The notes: generated by a model from the sequence alone, not told the origin. A stretch of DNA of 40,514 nucleotides from an uncultured Eubacteriales bacterium (GCA_902790525.1 CADASI010000004.1:1-40514); one strand, 5' to 3'; counted from the first letter of the stretch, positions 22,258 through 31,607 are shown. Translations and numbers: made by a program.

Positions 22258-22427
22258 GGGTAATCATCGCAGGCGTGCCCACGGACATGGCGGATGAATA
22301 CGCCGCCCGCATGATCGAACAGGGCAAGGCCATTCCCGCGCCGCCCGCGCCGCCCGTCCCCAGGGCCGAAAAGCCCAAGGGCAAGCGCAAGGACGTGAGC
22401 GAGCATGAGCCTAAAAACGCGGATTGA
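22254..22427 (+). CDS. Small 57-aa ORF
   Basis: Starts with ATG 22254 overlapping the previous stop (ATGA) and preceded by AAGGGAAA-type sequence inside that gene; ends with TGA at 22425-22427, overlapping the next gene by 23 bases. The product starts MRVIIAGVPTDMADEYAARM and has a Pro-rich, basic end. Its N-terminus and Pro/Lys tail resemble the gene before it, so it may be a short duplicate. Function unknown. Confidence 0.55.
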   Translation: MRVIIAGVPTDMADEYAARMIEQGKAIPAPPAPPVPRAEKPKGKRKDVSEHEPKNAD

Positions 22428-22749
22428 GGCCGACCGCTCCCGTGTGTTCCTGCGTCAGGATCACTTTGCGGACGATCACACCTGGAACGGCATTACGTTT
22501 AACTGCGTGACCGACGAGGAAGTGGCGCTCAAGCGCAAGAACAACAACGTAAACGACATTTCGTGGGACAACAACACCCGCGAGACGGTGGTTTACGTGC
22601 GTGAGGAGGACTGGCCGGGCCGCAAGGTGCCCAACGAGCACGGCTTTTTCGACAACAGGCACATGAAAATCATGCAGATACAGGAGGACATGGGCATGTT
22701 GACCATCGTGCTTTCGACCGTTTCCCCCAAGGCGGTGGCGAGCGAATGA
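22405..22749 (+). CDS. Head-tail joining protein (gpFII-like position)
   Basis: 114 aa. The sequence VFLRQDHFADDHTWNGITFNCVTDEEVALKRKNN...TVVYVREEDWPGRKVPNEHGFFDN suggests a small beta-barrel like head-closure proteins that bind under the portal. Its place after the capsid genes supports this. No diagnostic motif, so the role is inferred from order. Confidence 0.6.
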   Translation: MSLKTRIEADRSRVFLRQDHFADDHTWNGITFNCVTDEEVALKRKNNNVNDISWDNNTRETVVYVREEDWPGRKVPNEHGFFDNRHMKIMQIQEDMGMLTIVLSTVSPKAVASE

Positions 22750-23399
22750 GAACCGTTGAACGGCTGCGGAAATTGCAGCAATGGACATACGACACCGTAT
22801 GCAGGGGCCGTGAAATGAAAACGCCCGCGCCGAACATGGACGTTCGGCAGATCGCGCGGCAGGAGCCGAAGGTGTTTCTTGCCTACCAGCCCATGCGCCC
22901 GGACGACAGCAATTTCACGGGAGAGATCGACCCGCTGAACGTCAGCCCCGGTATTATCATCGCGCCGACATTCGGCTATCTGAAATACATGGAGGAGCAG
23001 CGGTTTGACAGGTACAACGACGTACACCGGCCCAAGGAAATGGGACAAAGCCTGTGCTGCCAGGTTCTTTTCTTCGTGTACGAGGACGGTATACGCCTGC
23101 CGGGATTTGTGGAGAGCGCGAACAGCGGCGCGTATGATATGTCCCTGATGGCAGAGGGCACCCAGGACGGGCTGGAAACCCTGCTCAACTGGATGGACGA
23201 CTTCAAGGACGCGCTGCTTTCGCAGAAAACCATTCCCGACACCGACATGTTTCTGAACGAGGCAGAGTGCCAGTATGGCCTCTACAGCGACCAGAAGTTT
23301 GTCGCAGACAGGAGGCCCGCGTTCATCGGCATGGTAACAGTGACGTTCCAATGCCATGCGGACGAATACAACGACGAGGTAACAAAACTTTTGAGATGA
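22746..23399 (+). CDS. Tail terminator / neck protein candidate
   Basis: 217 aa, 4-base overlap with the previous gene. Located directly before the sheath gene, where tail-terminator proteins of contractile phages are encoded. Alpha/beta content (GIIIAPTFGYLKYMEEQRFDRY, LCCQVLFFVYEDGIRLPGF, AFIGMVTVTFQCH) fits such proteins, which cap the tail tube at the neck. No family recognised directly. Confidence 0.55.
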   Translation: MRTVERLRKLQQWTYDTVCRGREMKTPAPNMDVRQIARQEPKVFLAYQPMRPDDSNFTGEIDPLNVSPGIIIAPTFGYLKYMEEQRFDRYNDVHRPKEMGQSLCCQVLFFVYEDGIRLPGFVESANSGAYDMSLMAEGTQDGLETLLNWMDDFKDALLSQKTIPDTDMFLNEAECQYGLYSDQKFVADRRPAFIGMVTVTFQCHADEYNDEVTKLLR

Positions 23400-23412
23400 G
23401 GAGGACATGACC

Positions 23413-24930
23413 ATGAGCGAATATCTGCATGGCGCGTATGGCGATACGCAGGCCAACGGCAATCGCGTGTCTACGGACAGCGAGAGCGCCATTGTCTGCA
23501 TCGGCACCGCGCCCGTGCACACCCTTGCCCTGGCGAGCGGCGAGAGCTATCCCGTCAGCAAGCCCGTGCTGGTGCGCAACATCGCCGAGGCCAAGAAGTA
23601 TTTCGGCTACAGCGACGATTGGGCCAAGTACACCTTGTGCGAGGCGATGCACCACTTTTTCGAGACCAAAGGGATCGGCCCGCTGGTGTTTATCAACGTG
23701 CTTGACCCCACCAAGGCCGCCCACAAGAGCGTGAGCCAGACGACCGTGAGCAAGACCCCAGTGAACAACATCATCACCATCGCGGACGCGGAGAGCGTGA
23801 TCCTGGAATCTGTGAAGGTGCAGACCATCGTGGAGGAAGGAGACCCCACCGTGAAGGTGAAGGGCACGGATTACTCCATCGCCTACTCCGCCGCGAAGAA
23901 AACCATCACGATCACCGGCATCACCACCCTGGGCACCGATGCGCTGAACGTGGTGTATGACACCATCGACGCGACCGGCGTTACCAGCGACGACGTGATC
24001 GGCGCGACCGACAACCTGGGCACCAATACCGGCATCTTTGCCGTGAAGAACGTGTACCAGCTTACCGGCGTGATCCCGGCCTATATGATCGCCCCCGGCT
24101 TCAGCTCTGTGCCCACCGTACACGCGGCGATGTATCAGAACAGCCAGAAGGTCAACGGCCATTGGGACATGTGGATTTTCGCCGACCTGCCCCTGCTGAA
24201 CGGCTCCACTCCGCTGACGATGGATACCATCGTGACCTGGAAGAACAGCAACGGCTACAACCACCCGAACGAGACCGTGTACTTCCCCATGATCGCGGGC
24301 ACGGATGGGAACAAGTATCACCTGTCCGTGATCGCCGCCGCCAACTTCCTGGAACTGCTGGGCGAGAATGAGGGCATCCCCTATCACAGCGCCAGCAACA
24401 CCGACGCGCCGATCATCAGCAAGCTGTGGATGGGCGACAGCGCCGTGGACAAGCTGTTCGACGACGAGATCATCAACGAGAAGCTCAACAAGAACGGCAT
24501 CGCCAGCGCGGCCTTTGTGGGCGGACGCTGGGCCGTCTGGGGTGCTCACGCTGCGAGCTACAACCAGAACGATGCGGATTACGTGAACGTAGCCGAAACC
24601 GCTCTGATGATGCTGTACTACGTGAGCAACGACTTCCAGGCCCGCAGGCCGCGCAACGTGGACAAGCCCATGACGGCGAACGACATTGCCAGCATTGTGG
24701 CCGAGGAGCAGAACCGCCTTGACGGCCTCAAGGCCATGGGCGCTCTGATCTACGGCGAGGCCGCGCTGGACGCGGATTCCATCGCCAACAGCGACGTGTA
24801 CAGCGGAGATTTTGTGTTCGAGTTCCGCGTGACCACCACGCCGCTGGCGAAGTCCCTCAAGGCCGTCGTGACCTGGGTTGACGACGGTTTCAGCACCTAT
24901 TTCGCCACCGGCGAAAGCGACGTGGCGTAA
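23413..24930 (+). CDS. Contractile tail sheath protein
   Basis: 505 aa. ATG 23413 is preferred to 23407 because GAGGAGG is 7 bases before it. N-terminus SEYLHGAYGDT...SAIVCIGTAPVH and PVLVRNIAEAKKYFGYSDD are typical of Firmicutes sheath proteins; the C-terminus ends with the conserved FRVTTTPLAKSLKAVVTWVDDGFSTYF that forms the inner ring on the tube. The sheath contracts to drive the tube through the cell envelope. Its presence makes this phage a myovirus. Confidence 0.92.
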   Translation: MSEYLHGAYGDTQANGNRVSTDSESAIVCIGTAPVHTLALASGESYPVSKPVLVRNIAEAKKYFGYSDDWAKYTLCEAMHHFFETKGIGPLVFINVLDPTKAAHKSVSQTTVSKTPVNNIITIADAESVILESVKVQTIVEEGDPTVKVKGTDYSIAYSAAKKTITITGITTLGTDALNVVYDTIDATGVTSDDVIGATDNLGTNTGIFAVKNVYQLTGVIPAYMIAPGFSSVPTVHAAMYQNSQKVNGHWDMWIFADLPLLNGSTPLTMDTIVTWKNSNGYNHPNETVYFPMIAGTDGNKYHLSVIAAANFLELLGENEGIPYHSASNTDAPIISKLWMGDSAVDKLFDDEIINEKLNKNGIASAAFVGGRWAVWGAHAASYNQNDADYVNVAETALMMLYYVSNDFQARRPRNVDKPMTANDIASIVAEEQNRLDGLKAMGALIYGEAALDADSIANSDVYSGDFVFEFRVTTTPLAKSLKAVVTWVDDGFSTYFATGESDVA

Positions 24931-24947
24931 GAAGGGAGTGAGAGACG

Positions 24948-25466
24948 ATGGCGAAAAAGAGCATGAAGATCAACGTTGTGGATCATCTTTTGATCGACAA
25001 CAACCGCGAGGTTGAGGACGTTACCAGCGTGGTTCTGCCTGTGCTGGAACACCCGACGACCGCCATTGACACCAGCGGCATCGCCCTGGCGATGGACGTT
25101 CCCGACATGACCAAGTTCAACGCGGCGGAGTATTCCATCGCGCACAACAACGGCACCAACAGCCAGTATCTTGCCATGCCGGGCCTGCATACCGACGAGT
25201 TCCGCACGGTGCGCCAGAAGTACACGACCAGCAAGACCAAGATCGAGTACGAGAGCGTGAAATACCGGCTCACGGGTATGCACAAGAGCACCGAAAAGGG
25301 CACGATTGAGACCGGCAACCCCTGGGGCAGCACGGACAAGTACAGCCTGGTGCGCTATGAGGAGATCGTGAACGGTAAGCAGACCATGCTTGTTGACGGC
25401 CCGAACAACATCATCAAGATCAACGGCAAGGACTTCGCAGGCGACGTGCAGAAGCTCTTGCGGTAA
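24948..25466 (+). CDS. Tail tube protein
   Basis: 172 aa following the sheath gene, RBS AAGGGAGTGAGAG. VRQKYTTSKTKIEYESVKYRLTGMHKSTEKGTIETG is the beta-rich signature of P2 FII-type tube proteins, which also end with a subunit-contact segment (PNNIIKINGKDF). It polymerises into the inner tube through which DNA passes. Confidence 0.88.
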   Translation: MAKKSMKINVVDHLLIDNNREVEDVTSVVLPVLEHPTTAIDTSGIALAMDVPDMTKFNAAEYSIAHNNGTNSQYLAMPGLHTDEFRTVRQKYTTSKTKIEYESVKYRLTGMHKSTEKGTIETGNPWGSTDKYSLVRYEEIVNGKQTMLVDGPNNIIKINGKDFAGDVQKLLR

Positions 25467-25473
25467 AACACAC

Positions 25474-25500
25474 GGGGCTGTCTCCACGGGAGGCAGCCCC
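25474..25500 (+). terminator. Hairpin after the tail tube gene
   Basis: A 12-bp GC-rich stem (25474-25485 with 25489-25500) with a 3-nt loop and one G-U, followed by CTTCCTTCATT. The T run is weak, so it probably gives partial termination, which would make far more tube and sheath mRNA than mRNA for the tail assembly genes downstream. Confidence 0.65.
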
Positions 25501-25535
25501 CTTCCTTCATTCATTACGCGAAAGGAGAAAATAAC

Positions 25536-25973
25536 ATGAGCGAGAATGAAAAGACCATCCAGGAGAACACGCAGACGGAGCAGCCTAAGACCATGCCCGG
25601 AGGAATCCCTATGATGTCACCCACCGAGGCGGCGGAGAAGGTTTCCAAAGGCCGGTTCAAGCTGCTGGTGCCCATCGAGGACGGCGAGACGAAATACGAC
25701 ACGCTGACGTATGACTTTAACAAGCTGACTGGCTGGGAGCTTGCCAAGGCCATTGACAACGGCGCAGACAGGAACGCGAATCCCAGCAATGTGACCGACA
25801 CGCAGGCGCTTTCCCTGTTCGCCGTGGCCGCCGCGAAGTGCACGGGTGGCCTTGACGCGAAGGACATCATGGAGCGCTTGAGCGCCCAGGACGCGATTGC
25901 CGCGATCAGCGTTGCGTCGATTTTTTTCAAAGGTTCCTTGTTGGCGGGAAGTCTGCGTATTACGAAAGAGTGA
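25536..25973 (+). CDS. Tail assembly chaperone, frame-0 product (gpG-like)
   Basis: 145 aa, RBS AAAGGAG. It lies between tube and hub/tape measure genes, where phages encode chaperones that wrap the tape measure. The 5' part is disordered (QTEQPKTMPGGIP), then a helical domain. Near the 3' end the heptamer T TTT TTC (25922-25928) sits in the frame needed for -1 slippage at codons 130-131. Without slippage the ribosome reads KGSLLAGSLRITKE and stops at 25973. Confidence 0.75.
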   Translation: MSENEKTIQENTQTEQPKTMPGGIPMMSPTEAAEKVSKGRFKLLVPIEDGETKYDTLTYDFNKLTGWELAKAIDNGADRNANPSNVTDTQALSLFAVAAAKCTGGLDAKDIMERLSAQDAIAAISVASIFFKGSLLAGSLRITKE

Positions 25974-26113
25974 TCGAGACGGCGCGGTTATCCTACACCA
26001 GCGCCATGGAATATATGGGCCTGCCGATAGACGAGTTTATACTTTTCCGGCAGGCCCTTAACAATGTGCTGGAAAGAGAAATCGAGGCGCGGAACGCGGC
26101 AAGGAACGAGTGA
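25929..26113 (+). CDS. -1 frame extension of the tail chaperone (gpT-like)
   Basis: In the -1 frame the sequence is open from the slippery site to TGA 26111-26113 and reads QRFLVGGKSAYYERVIETA and on through MEYMGLPIDEFILFRQALNN. A slip at 25922-25928 would give a fusion of 131 plus 61 = 192 aa, like lambda gpGT or P2 E+E'. GTG 25970 could also start a separate 47-aa product, but the open frame in front of it and the T7 run argue for frameshifting. Confidence 0.7.
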
Positions 26114-26127
26114 AAGGAGGCGTGGGC

Positions 26128-27045
26128 ATGGAATTGAGCTGGAACGGGATCGACATAACGGACAGCGTGAACATCACGGGCTGCGTGCACCGGGAAAGCG
26201 CGAGCGGAAAAAGCGATTGCCTGGAGCTGACACTTGACCATGCCTCCCGATGGTACGGCTATGCGCCGGAGGAGGACGACGAGATCATCCTGACCCACGG
26301 CGACTATTCCACGGGAAAACTGTATCTGAACGCGGTGATCCCGGTCGGGGATCAATACCGAATCCTGGCAACAAGCGTAAAGCGGGCCGCTGCACGCAGG
26401 GCGTGGGCGAGCTACGCGGACACTACGCTGAAAGACATATTCGACAAGTGCGGCGCGGAGTGCGGCATGGAGGGCAGACTGTACGGCGTTGACGGGCGGC
26501 TGCCATACCCGTTCGCATTGCGCCGGAACGAGGGCGCTGCGGCCTTTCTGAACCGAATCGGAGAGTGGGAAGGGCTGTGCGTGAAAGCCCGAAATGGGGC
26601 GTTTCTGGGCGTTTCCGTGGCCCTTGCGCAGGAGCGCGACGCAGAGACCGGGCTTGAGATCAGCGCCAAACAGGAGGGCGTGACCTGGCGGCGGCGCGAC
26701 AATCTGAAATACACGGGACTGACCATACAAACACCGTGGGCCAGCGCGACGGCCAGGGATGCGGACGCGAAGGGCAATAACGCGCCGATCATCACCTGTC
26801 TGCCCGCGATGGACAACGCGCAGGCGGGCCGATGGGCGCGTGGCCTGCTTCTTATGCACAACCGCAAGACGGAAACCCTGACGATCGACAAGGGCCTGGA
26901 CACGAGCCTTGTACCATTGGCGAAGGTGGAGGTTTCGGGAGGCACGGCCATGAGCGGCGACTGGCTTGTGGACGACGCGGAGCACGATATTTTCAACGGG
27001 CGGACGACGGCCAATCTGCTGCGCGTGATCGAGAGCGTGAAGTGA
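26128..27045 (+). CDS. Baseplate hub protein (gpD / XkdQ-like)
   Basis: 305 aa. ATG 26128 follows AAAGGAGG. Two barrel-like domains at the N-terminus (MELSWNGIDITDSVNITG; SDCLELTLDHASRWYGY; DEIILTHGDYSTGKLYLNAV) and the later RRDNLKYTGLTIQTPW, KTETLTIDKGL match the hub proteins of P2 gpD / XkdQ type, which form the centre of the baseplate. In most such phages the hub gene follows the tape measure gene; here it precedes it. Confidence 0.78.
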   Translation: MELSWNGIDITDSVNITGCVHRESASGKSDCLELTLDHASRWYGYAPEEDDEIILTHGDYSTGKLYLNAVIPVGDQYRILATSVKRAAARRAWASYADTTLKDIFDKCGAECGMEGRLYGVDGRLPYPFALRRNEGAAAFLNRIGEWEGLCVKARNGAFLGVSVALAQERDAETGLEISAKQEGVTWRRRDNLKYTGLTIQTPWASATARDADAKGNNAPIITCLPAMDNAQAGRWARGLLLMHNRKTETLTIDKGLDTSLVPLAKVEVSGGTAMSGDWLVDDAEHDIFNGRTTANLLRVIESVK

Positions 27046-27054
27046 GGCGCGAAC

Positions 27055-27285
27055 ATGAAGAACGAAGATAACTCCCAATGGGGAGCAAGGATAGAGCGCG
27101 GCGAAGTGACCGGGAAGCACGGGACGAGCGGAAGCTACACCTACGACGTGAAAAGCTACGACCGGCCCGGCGTGGAGGTATACGGGCTTGCCGCGCCGGA
27201 CGGTGGAGAATACGACGCAGGATCAAAGGTGTATTTCTTCACGTTTGAGGACGGAAAAGGGCTGATCCTCAACGGGATCGCATGA
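27055..27285 (+). CDS. Small baseplate-region protein
   Basis: 76 aa, between hub and tape measure genes. Beta-rich and Gly-rich (RIERGEVTGKHGTSGSYTYDVKSYDRPGVEVYGLA, KVYFFTFEDGKGLIL), suggesting an OB-fold like that of small hub or spike-associated proteins. Not recognised with certainty. Confidence 0.5.
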   Translation: MKNEDNSQWGARIERGEVTGKHGTSGSYTYDVKSYDRPGVEVYGLAAPDGGEYDAGSKVYFFTFEDGKGLILNGIA

Positions 27286-27317
27286 CATAATACGGACGCG
27301 CAAGGAAGTGAGGATTT

Positions 27318-30300
27318 ATGGCTGTTGACCTTTTGACTAATGTCATAATCGGCGGTCAAACCACGGCGGGGTTTAACGCGCTGGCCGGGCGGCTTACGAG
27401 CCTGGGCGCGACGGTTGAGAAGATCGGCAGCTATGTGCGCGAATTTGAAAAAGACAGCGTACAGGTTTACCGCAATTACGAGGACAACATGCTGGCGGCG
27501 GAATACGCTTTGTCTGCGCAATACAGCAGCGCGACAGAGCTTTCCACGGTCATGCAGAACCTTGACCTATATGCAAGCCAATGGGCGGCCAGCACGATCT
27601 TCCATACCAGCGACGTGAGTGCTGCCATCAACGAGGCGGCACACGCAGGCTGGAATTACGAGCAGATTGTAAAAGGCATCCCGCAGGCGATGTATATTGC
27701 GCAGGCGGGCGGCATGGAGCTTTCCACCGGCCTTGATTACCTGGTCAAGATGATGGGCGCGACGAGCACGGAGTTCGGCGAAATGGGCACCGTGATCGAC
27801 CAGTGGAGCAAGGCGGCGAACCTTTCCGCAACGGACATCGGCGAAATGGGCCAGGCGTTCATGTCGCTGGGCGCTGCGGCGCAGTTTGGCGACAGCACGC
27901 AGGAGCTTTTCACGATGCTGGCCGTGCTGGCAAACGTGGGCACCACGGGCAGCCAGGCGGGCACGGCGCTGCGCGGAGCCATGATGCGCATTATCGCGCC
28001 GACGACCAAGGCGGAGAACGCCATGAGCCTGCTGGGCGCGGACGCGGACGAGCTGAACGAGGTGCTGGCGGACGAGAATGTGACCAAGGCCGCCAAGACC
28101 CTGGAAGGGTTGGGCTTCTCCGCGTATGATACGCAGGGCAATCTCCTGCCCATGATCGACATATTCACCAACCTGCACACGGCGCTGCAAGGACTGAGCG
28201 AACAATCGCAGAACGAAATCCTTGCCGCAATCTTCCCGACGCGCAATATCGCGTCCGCGAAAGCATTTATGCAGGCTGTCGGCAACGGGCAGATGGCGCA
28301 TCTGTTTGAATCCATCGGAGACAGCGAGGGTTACGCGGCGAAGGGCGCGGATATTATGATGTCCGGCCTGACCGGCGCGATTGAAACCCTTGCGTCGAAG
28401 TGGGAGGAGTTTCAGCGACAGGTAGGCGAAACGCTGGCACCGGCGATTGAGAATGTGGCCGGGTGGCTGGGCACGATCATGGATGCCGTGAACAACATGG
28501 ATGAATCCACGTTGAACGGCCTTGTGACCGCGCTGACGGCCATTGCGGCGGCAGGCCCCGGTCTGCTGATCGCGGGCGGCGCGATCAAGTTCTTCGGCAC
28601 GCTGGGGCCGGTCGGCTCCGCCATGCTGTTAATCGGCGTGGGCGCGGCTTTCCTGGCGGGCAAGCTGGCAGCGCTGAACGAGATCAACTTCAAAAGCAAT
28701 TTCGGCACGATGGAGCTTGATCTGGACGAGCTGGGCAGCCATGTGGACAGCCTCAAGACATCGTTCGACAACCAGCTCACGACGATCTCCGAGTGGGAAA
28801 CGGCGCTTGCCGGAGCCGAGGAGAAGTACGCGACGACGAGCAGCAAGTTCGCGGAAACCCTACTCACGGACGTTTTGACCGGGAAGAAGCTCACGCCGCA
28901 GGAAATCGCCAACATCAACCAGTACGCGCAAGACCTGTATGACGCGGTTTGGACGGGCATCGAGAACGCGGAAGCCAGCGACATGACCTTCCTGGACGCG
29001 ATCTTCGGCGACCATGAAAGCGTGGAACAGGAGAACGTGGGCAACACCGCCGCGCAGGTGGTGACGAGTTGGTATGAAAGTCTGTATGGCGAAGCCCGCG
29101 CCGTGGGCGAAGAATTGCGCAACCAAATGACCGCAGCGCTACAGGACGGAAGTCTGAACGAGGCGGAGCGGCAGGCCATCCAGGCGAGCGTTGACCGCTA
29201 CAATCAGATCATGGCGGAAATCCAAAGCCAGATGGACGCGGAGGCTTACTACGAACAGCTCTACAAGGCGCAGAGCGTGAGCTGGGACAGCATTTCCGCG
29301 TATATCGAGGAGAACACGACCAAACAGGAATCCGACCTTGCGGCCCTTGAGAACGCATACGCGGCTAAATGGGCGCATTACCGCGCGGCCTTTGATTACG
29401 CCATTGCCAACGGCACGGAGTTTACCGACTTTGAGGGCAACACCCGCAAAGTAACCGAGGGCGATTGGACGGACTTCGAGGCGCAGTTCCAGATTGAAAA
29501 AGAACGGGCGATCCAAGGCGTTTACGACAAGTACGGCGACTTAAGCGCCGCAGCGTTTGACGCGCTGATGAACGACAGCGACTACGGCGACGCATGGAAA
29601 CTGATGCGCATGGCTTCCTTCAACGAGGACGGAAGCCTTAATGTCGGTGACATGTTCGCCGGGATGAACCGCGAAGAACTTGACGCTGCCAATAGCGCTT
29701 TAAGCGATCTGTGGACGAACGCTCATTCGATCTTGAAGCGCCTGCCGGACGGGTTCTTTGATACAGAGCAGGGCGAATACATGTCCAGCCTGATGGCGGC
29801 CGCAGGCAACGCCGCCGACGCAGCATCGCAATGGAACACCGACTTATGGATGGCCGGATGGGACACGGTGCCAACACAGGCGCAGTTGCCGCTAATGCTA
29901 CAACTCGCCCAAAGGCAATCCGACCTTGAAGCTCTCAGCTACAAACAGCAGCAATTAGAGCAGGAAATATCCACCAGGCAAACGCGGCTGGATAACAACG
30001 ACTATACCGCCTGGCAGAAAACGTTTGGCCCGTACATCGCGGACGACAGGACGGCCCTTTACGGCAACCTGGAATTGCCGCAGATCAGAGCTGGACAGTA
30101 TACGGAAGGGTCGCTTTACGGTCAGCAGGAGCAAGTCAATCTGGACATTGCCGCAGCGGAGGCAGACATCGCGGCGCTACAGTCGCAGCTCGACGCATTG
30201 AGCGCTCCGGGGCCGCTTGACGTGACGACGACGCTGAACACGTCGGCTGTTGACAACTACACCCCGCCCACGAAGTACATGCCGGTTGTCGCAAGGCCGA

Positions 30301-30650
30301 CAATGACACCGTATGCCGAGGGCGGACGCGCAGTTACCGCGAGCATCTTCGGCGAGGCCGGGCCGGAATGGGCAATCCCGGAGGCGCACACGGAGCGGAC
30401 GGCGGAACTGCTGAACGCAGCCCGCGAGGCCAGCGGCTTTAGCTGGGGCGACCTGCTGGGACGTTTTGGCGGCCTTAACGCCAACCCGAACCGGGAGAAC
30501 GTGGTGGTGCATTATTCCCCCACGATCAACGCGACGGACGCGCGAGGCGTGGCCGATGTGCTGGCGGCGGACAAGGCGCGGCTTATCAAGCTGGTTAAGG
30601 ACATGCTGGCCGATCAACGGCTGCGGGATGAAGTGGAGGTATACGCATGA
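27318..30650 (+). CDS. Tail tape measure protein
   Basis: 1110 aa. It sets tail length and leaves through the tube during infection. The N-terminal domain (AAEYALSAQYSS..., HAGWNYEQIVKGIPQAMYIAQAG, NVGTTGSQAGTALRGAMMRIIAPTTKAENAM) is the TP901/phage-tail TMP core. Two hydrophobic helices follow at about residues 405-455 (AIAAAGPGLLIAGGAIKFFG, SAMLLIGVGAAFLAGKLAAL), then long coiled coils and a C-terminal TPYAEGGRAVTASIFGEAGPEWAIP motif seen at the end of many tape measure proteins. By the usual relation of TMP length to tail length a tail of about 160 nm is expected. Confidence 0.93.
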   Translation: MAVDLLTNVIIGGQTTAGFNALAGRLTSLGATVEKIGSYVREFEKDSVQVYRNYEDNMLAAEYALSAQYSSATELSTVMQNLDLYASQWAASTIFHTSDVSAAINEAAHAGWNYEQIVKGIPQAMYIAQAGGMELSTGLDYLVKMMGATSTEFGEMGTVIDQWSKAANLSATDIGEMGQAFMSLGAAAQFGDSTQELFTMLAVLANVGTTGSQAGTALRGAMMRIIAPTTKAENAMSLLGADADELNEVLADENVTKAAKTLEGLGFSAYDTQGNLLPMIDIFTNLHTALQGLSEQSQNEILAAIFPTRNIASAKAFMQAVGNGQMAHLFESIGDSEGYAAKGADIMMSGLTGAIETLASKWEEFQRQVGETLAPAIENVAGWLGTIMDAVNNMDESTLNGLVTALTAIAAAGPGLLIAGGAIKFFGTLGPVGSAMLLIGVGAAFLAGKLAALNEINFKSNFGTMELDLDELGSHVDSLKTSFDNQLTTISEWETALAGAEEKYATTSSKFAETLLTDVLTGKKLTPQEIANINQYAQDLYDAVWTGIENAEASDMTFLDAIFGDHESVEQENVGNTAAQVVTSWYESLYGEARAVGEELRNQMTAALQDGSLNEAERQAIQASVDRYNQIMAEIQSQMDAEAYYEQLYKAQSVSWDSISAYIEENTTKQESDLAALENAYAAKWAHYRAAFDYAIANGTEFTDFEGNTRKVTEGDWTDFEAQFQIEKERAIQGVYDKYGDLSAAAFDALMNDSDYGDAWKLMRMASFNEDGSLNVGDMFAGMNREELDAANSALSDLWTNAHSILKRLPDGFFDTEQGEYMSSLMAAAGNAADAASQWNTDLWMAGWDTVPTQAQLPLMLQLAQRQSDLEALSYKQQQLEQEISTRQTRLDNNDYTAWQKTFGPYIADDRTALYGNLELPQIRAGQYTEGSLYGQQEQVNLDIAAAEADIAALQSQLDALSAPGPLDVTTTLNTSAVDNYTPPTKYMPVVARPTMTPYAEGGRAVTASIFGEAGPEWAIPEAHTERTAELLNAAREASGFSWGDLLGRFGGLNANPNRENVVVHYSPTINATDARGVADVLAADKARLIKLVKDMLADQRLRDEVEVYA

Positions 30651-30886
30651 CGCTGACAGGATTTGTGTACGTCTGTTCGGGCGGAGAGACCTTTGACAGC
30701 ATCGCGCGGGAGCTGTGGGAGGAGGAAAACTACGCGGCAGACCTTTTGTGTGCCAACCCGGAATACGCCACGAAGCAGACGTTCACAGGCGGCGAACAGC
30801 TCTATATACCCGTGGTGGAGCTGCCGGAGGACGACGAGGCCGAGGACATGTCCGCGCCCCCGGTAAAGGCCCCGTGGAGGGAGTGA
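30647..30886 (+). CDS. Tail protein X, LysM-like
   Basis: 79 aa, 4-base overlap with the tape measure gene. FVYVCSGGETFDSIARELWEEENYAADLLCANPEY...GGEQLYIPVVEL is a LysM-type fold as in P2 gpX, which binds the hub or tube in the baseplate. The C-terminus is acidic and Pro-rich. Confidence 0.82.
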   Translation: MTLTGFVYVCSGGETFDSIARELWEEENYAADLLCANPEYATKQTFTGGEQLYIPVVELPEDDEAEDMSAPPVKAPWRE

Positions 30887-30890
30887 TAAG

Positions 30891-31595
30891 ATGGCCGATT
30901 TGATTACATGGAGCGGCAACGGCGGGATCTCCTTTTTCATCAAGAGCAGCGAGATTCGAGGCGTGAAGGACTTCTCCATCAGCGCCAGCGCTGAAACCGA
31001 GGACAAGACACAGAGCAGCGAAAAGTTCACCAAAAAGAAGAACAGCGGCAGCTATCAGATCACCATGACCGCCGTGCTGAACGCGGCCCTGGGCGTGGAC
31101 GTGCAGGCGCTTGCACTGAAAATGACCGAGGCCGCCAGGAAGGGCGACGCGGGCTATTTCTACACGGCCAACTCGAAGCTGTTTCCGAGCAACTTCATGG
31201 CGACGGACGCGAAAGTGAACAATATCCAAATGACCGGCAGCGGGAAGTGGAGTTATTGCGAGGTTACGCTGACGCTGAAACAATGCAGCAAGTTTGACGG
31301 TTCCACGGGCGGAAGCAGCAGCAAGAAAAAGAGCAGCAGCGGAAGCAAGAGCAAATCGACTTCGACATCTTCCAAGAAAACGACCCTGGGCGACACGCTC
31401 AAAAAGGTGGCGAAAGGCGTTGTCGATGGCGTTAAGAGCGTCGTGAGCAAAGTCAAAACCGCAGTTTCCGGCGTAGTGAGCACGATTTCTGCCGCGAAAA
31501 AAGCGAGCAACGCGGCCAAGACGAACTTAACGACCAAGAAAACGAACGTCGTTTCAAGTCTCGTGTCGAAAGTAAAGAGCCTGTTCAAGAAATAG
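30891..31595 (+). CDS. Baseplate/tail protein with Lys-rich amphipathic C-terminus
   Basis: 234 aa. Residues 1-135 look like a tube-type beta domain (FFIKSSEIRGVKDFSISASAETED..., GKWSYCEVTLTLKQ). Residues about 140-234 are of a different kind: a Ser/Lys linker (GGSSSKKKSSSGSK) then repeated amphipathic segments (VKSVVSKVKTAVSGVV, LVSKVKSLFKK). The tail may bind DNA or membrane, or be a flexible linker. The first domain is often seen in this position in Clostridia phages; the second is not recognised. Confidence 0.65.
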   Translation: MADLITWSGNGGISFFIKSSEIRGVKDFSISASAETEDKTQSSEKFTKKKNSGSYQITMTAVLNAALGVDVQALALKMTEAARKGDAGYFYTANSKLFPSNFMATDAKVNNIQMTGSGKWSYCEVTLTLKQCSKFDGSTGGSSSKKKSSSGSKSKSTSTSSKKTTLGDTLKKVAKGVVDGVKSVVSKVKTAVSGVVSTISAAKKASNAAKTNLTTKKTNVVSSLVSKVKSLFKK

Positions 31596-31607
31596 AGGGT
31601 GGCAGAT

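Noticed and set aside
25970-26113. Independent 47-aa gene starting at GTG 25970
   Set aside because: The -1 frame is open upstream to the T7 run and the gene position matches a frameshift-encoded chaperone, so an extension is more likely than a separate start.
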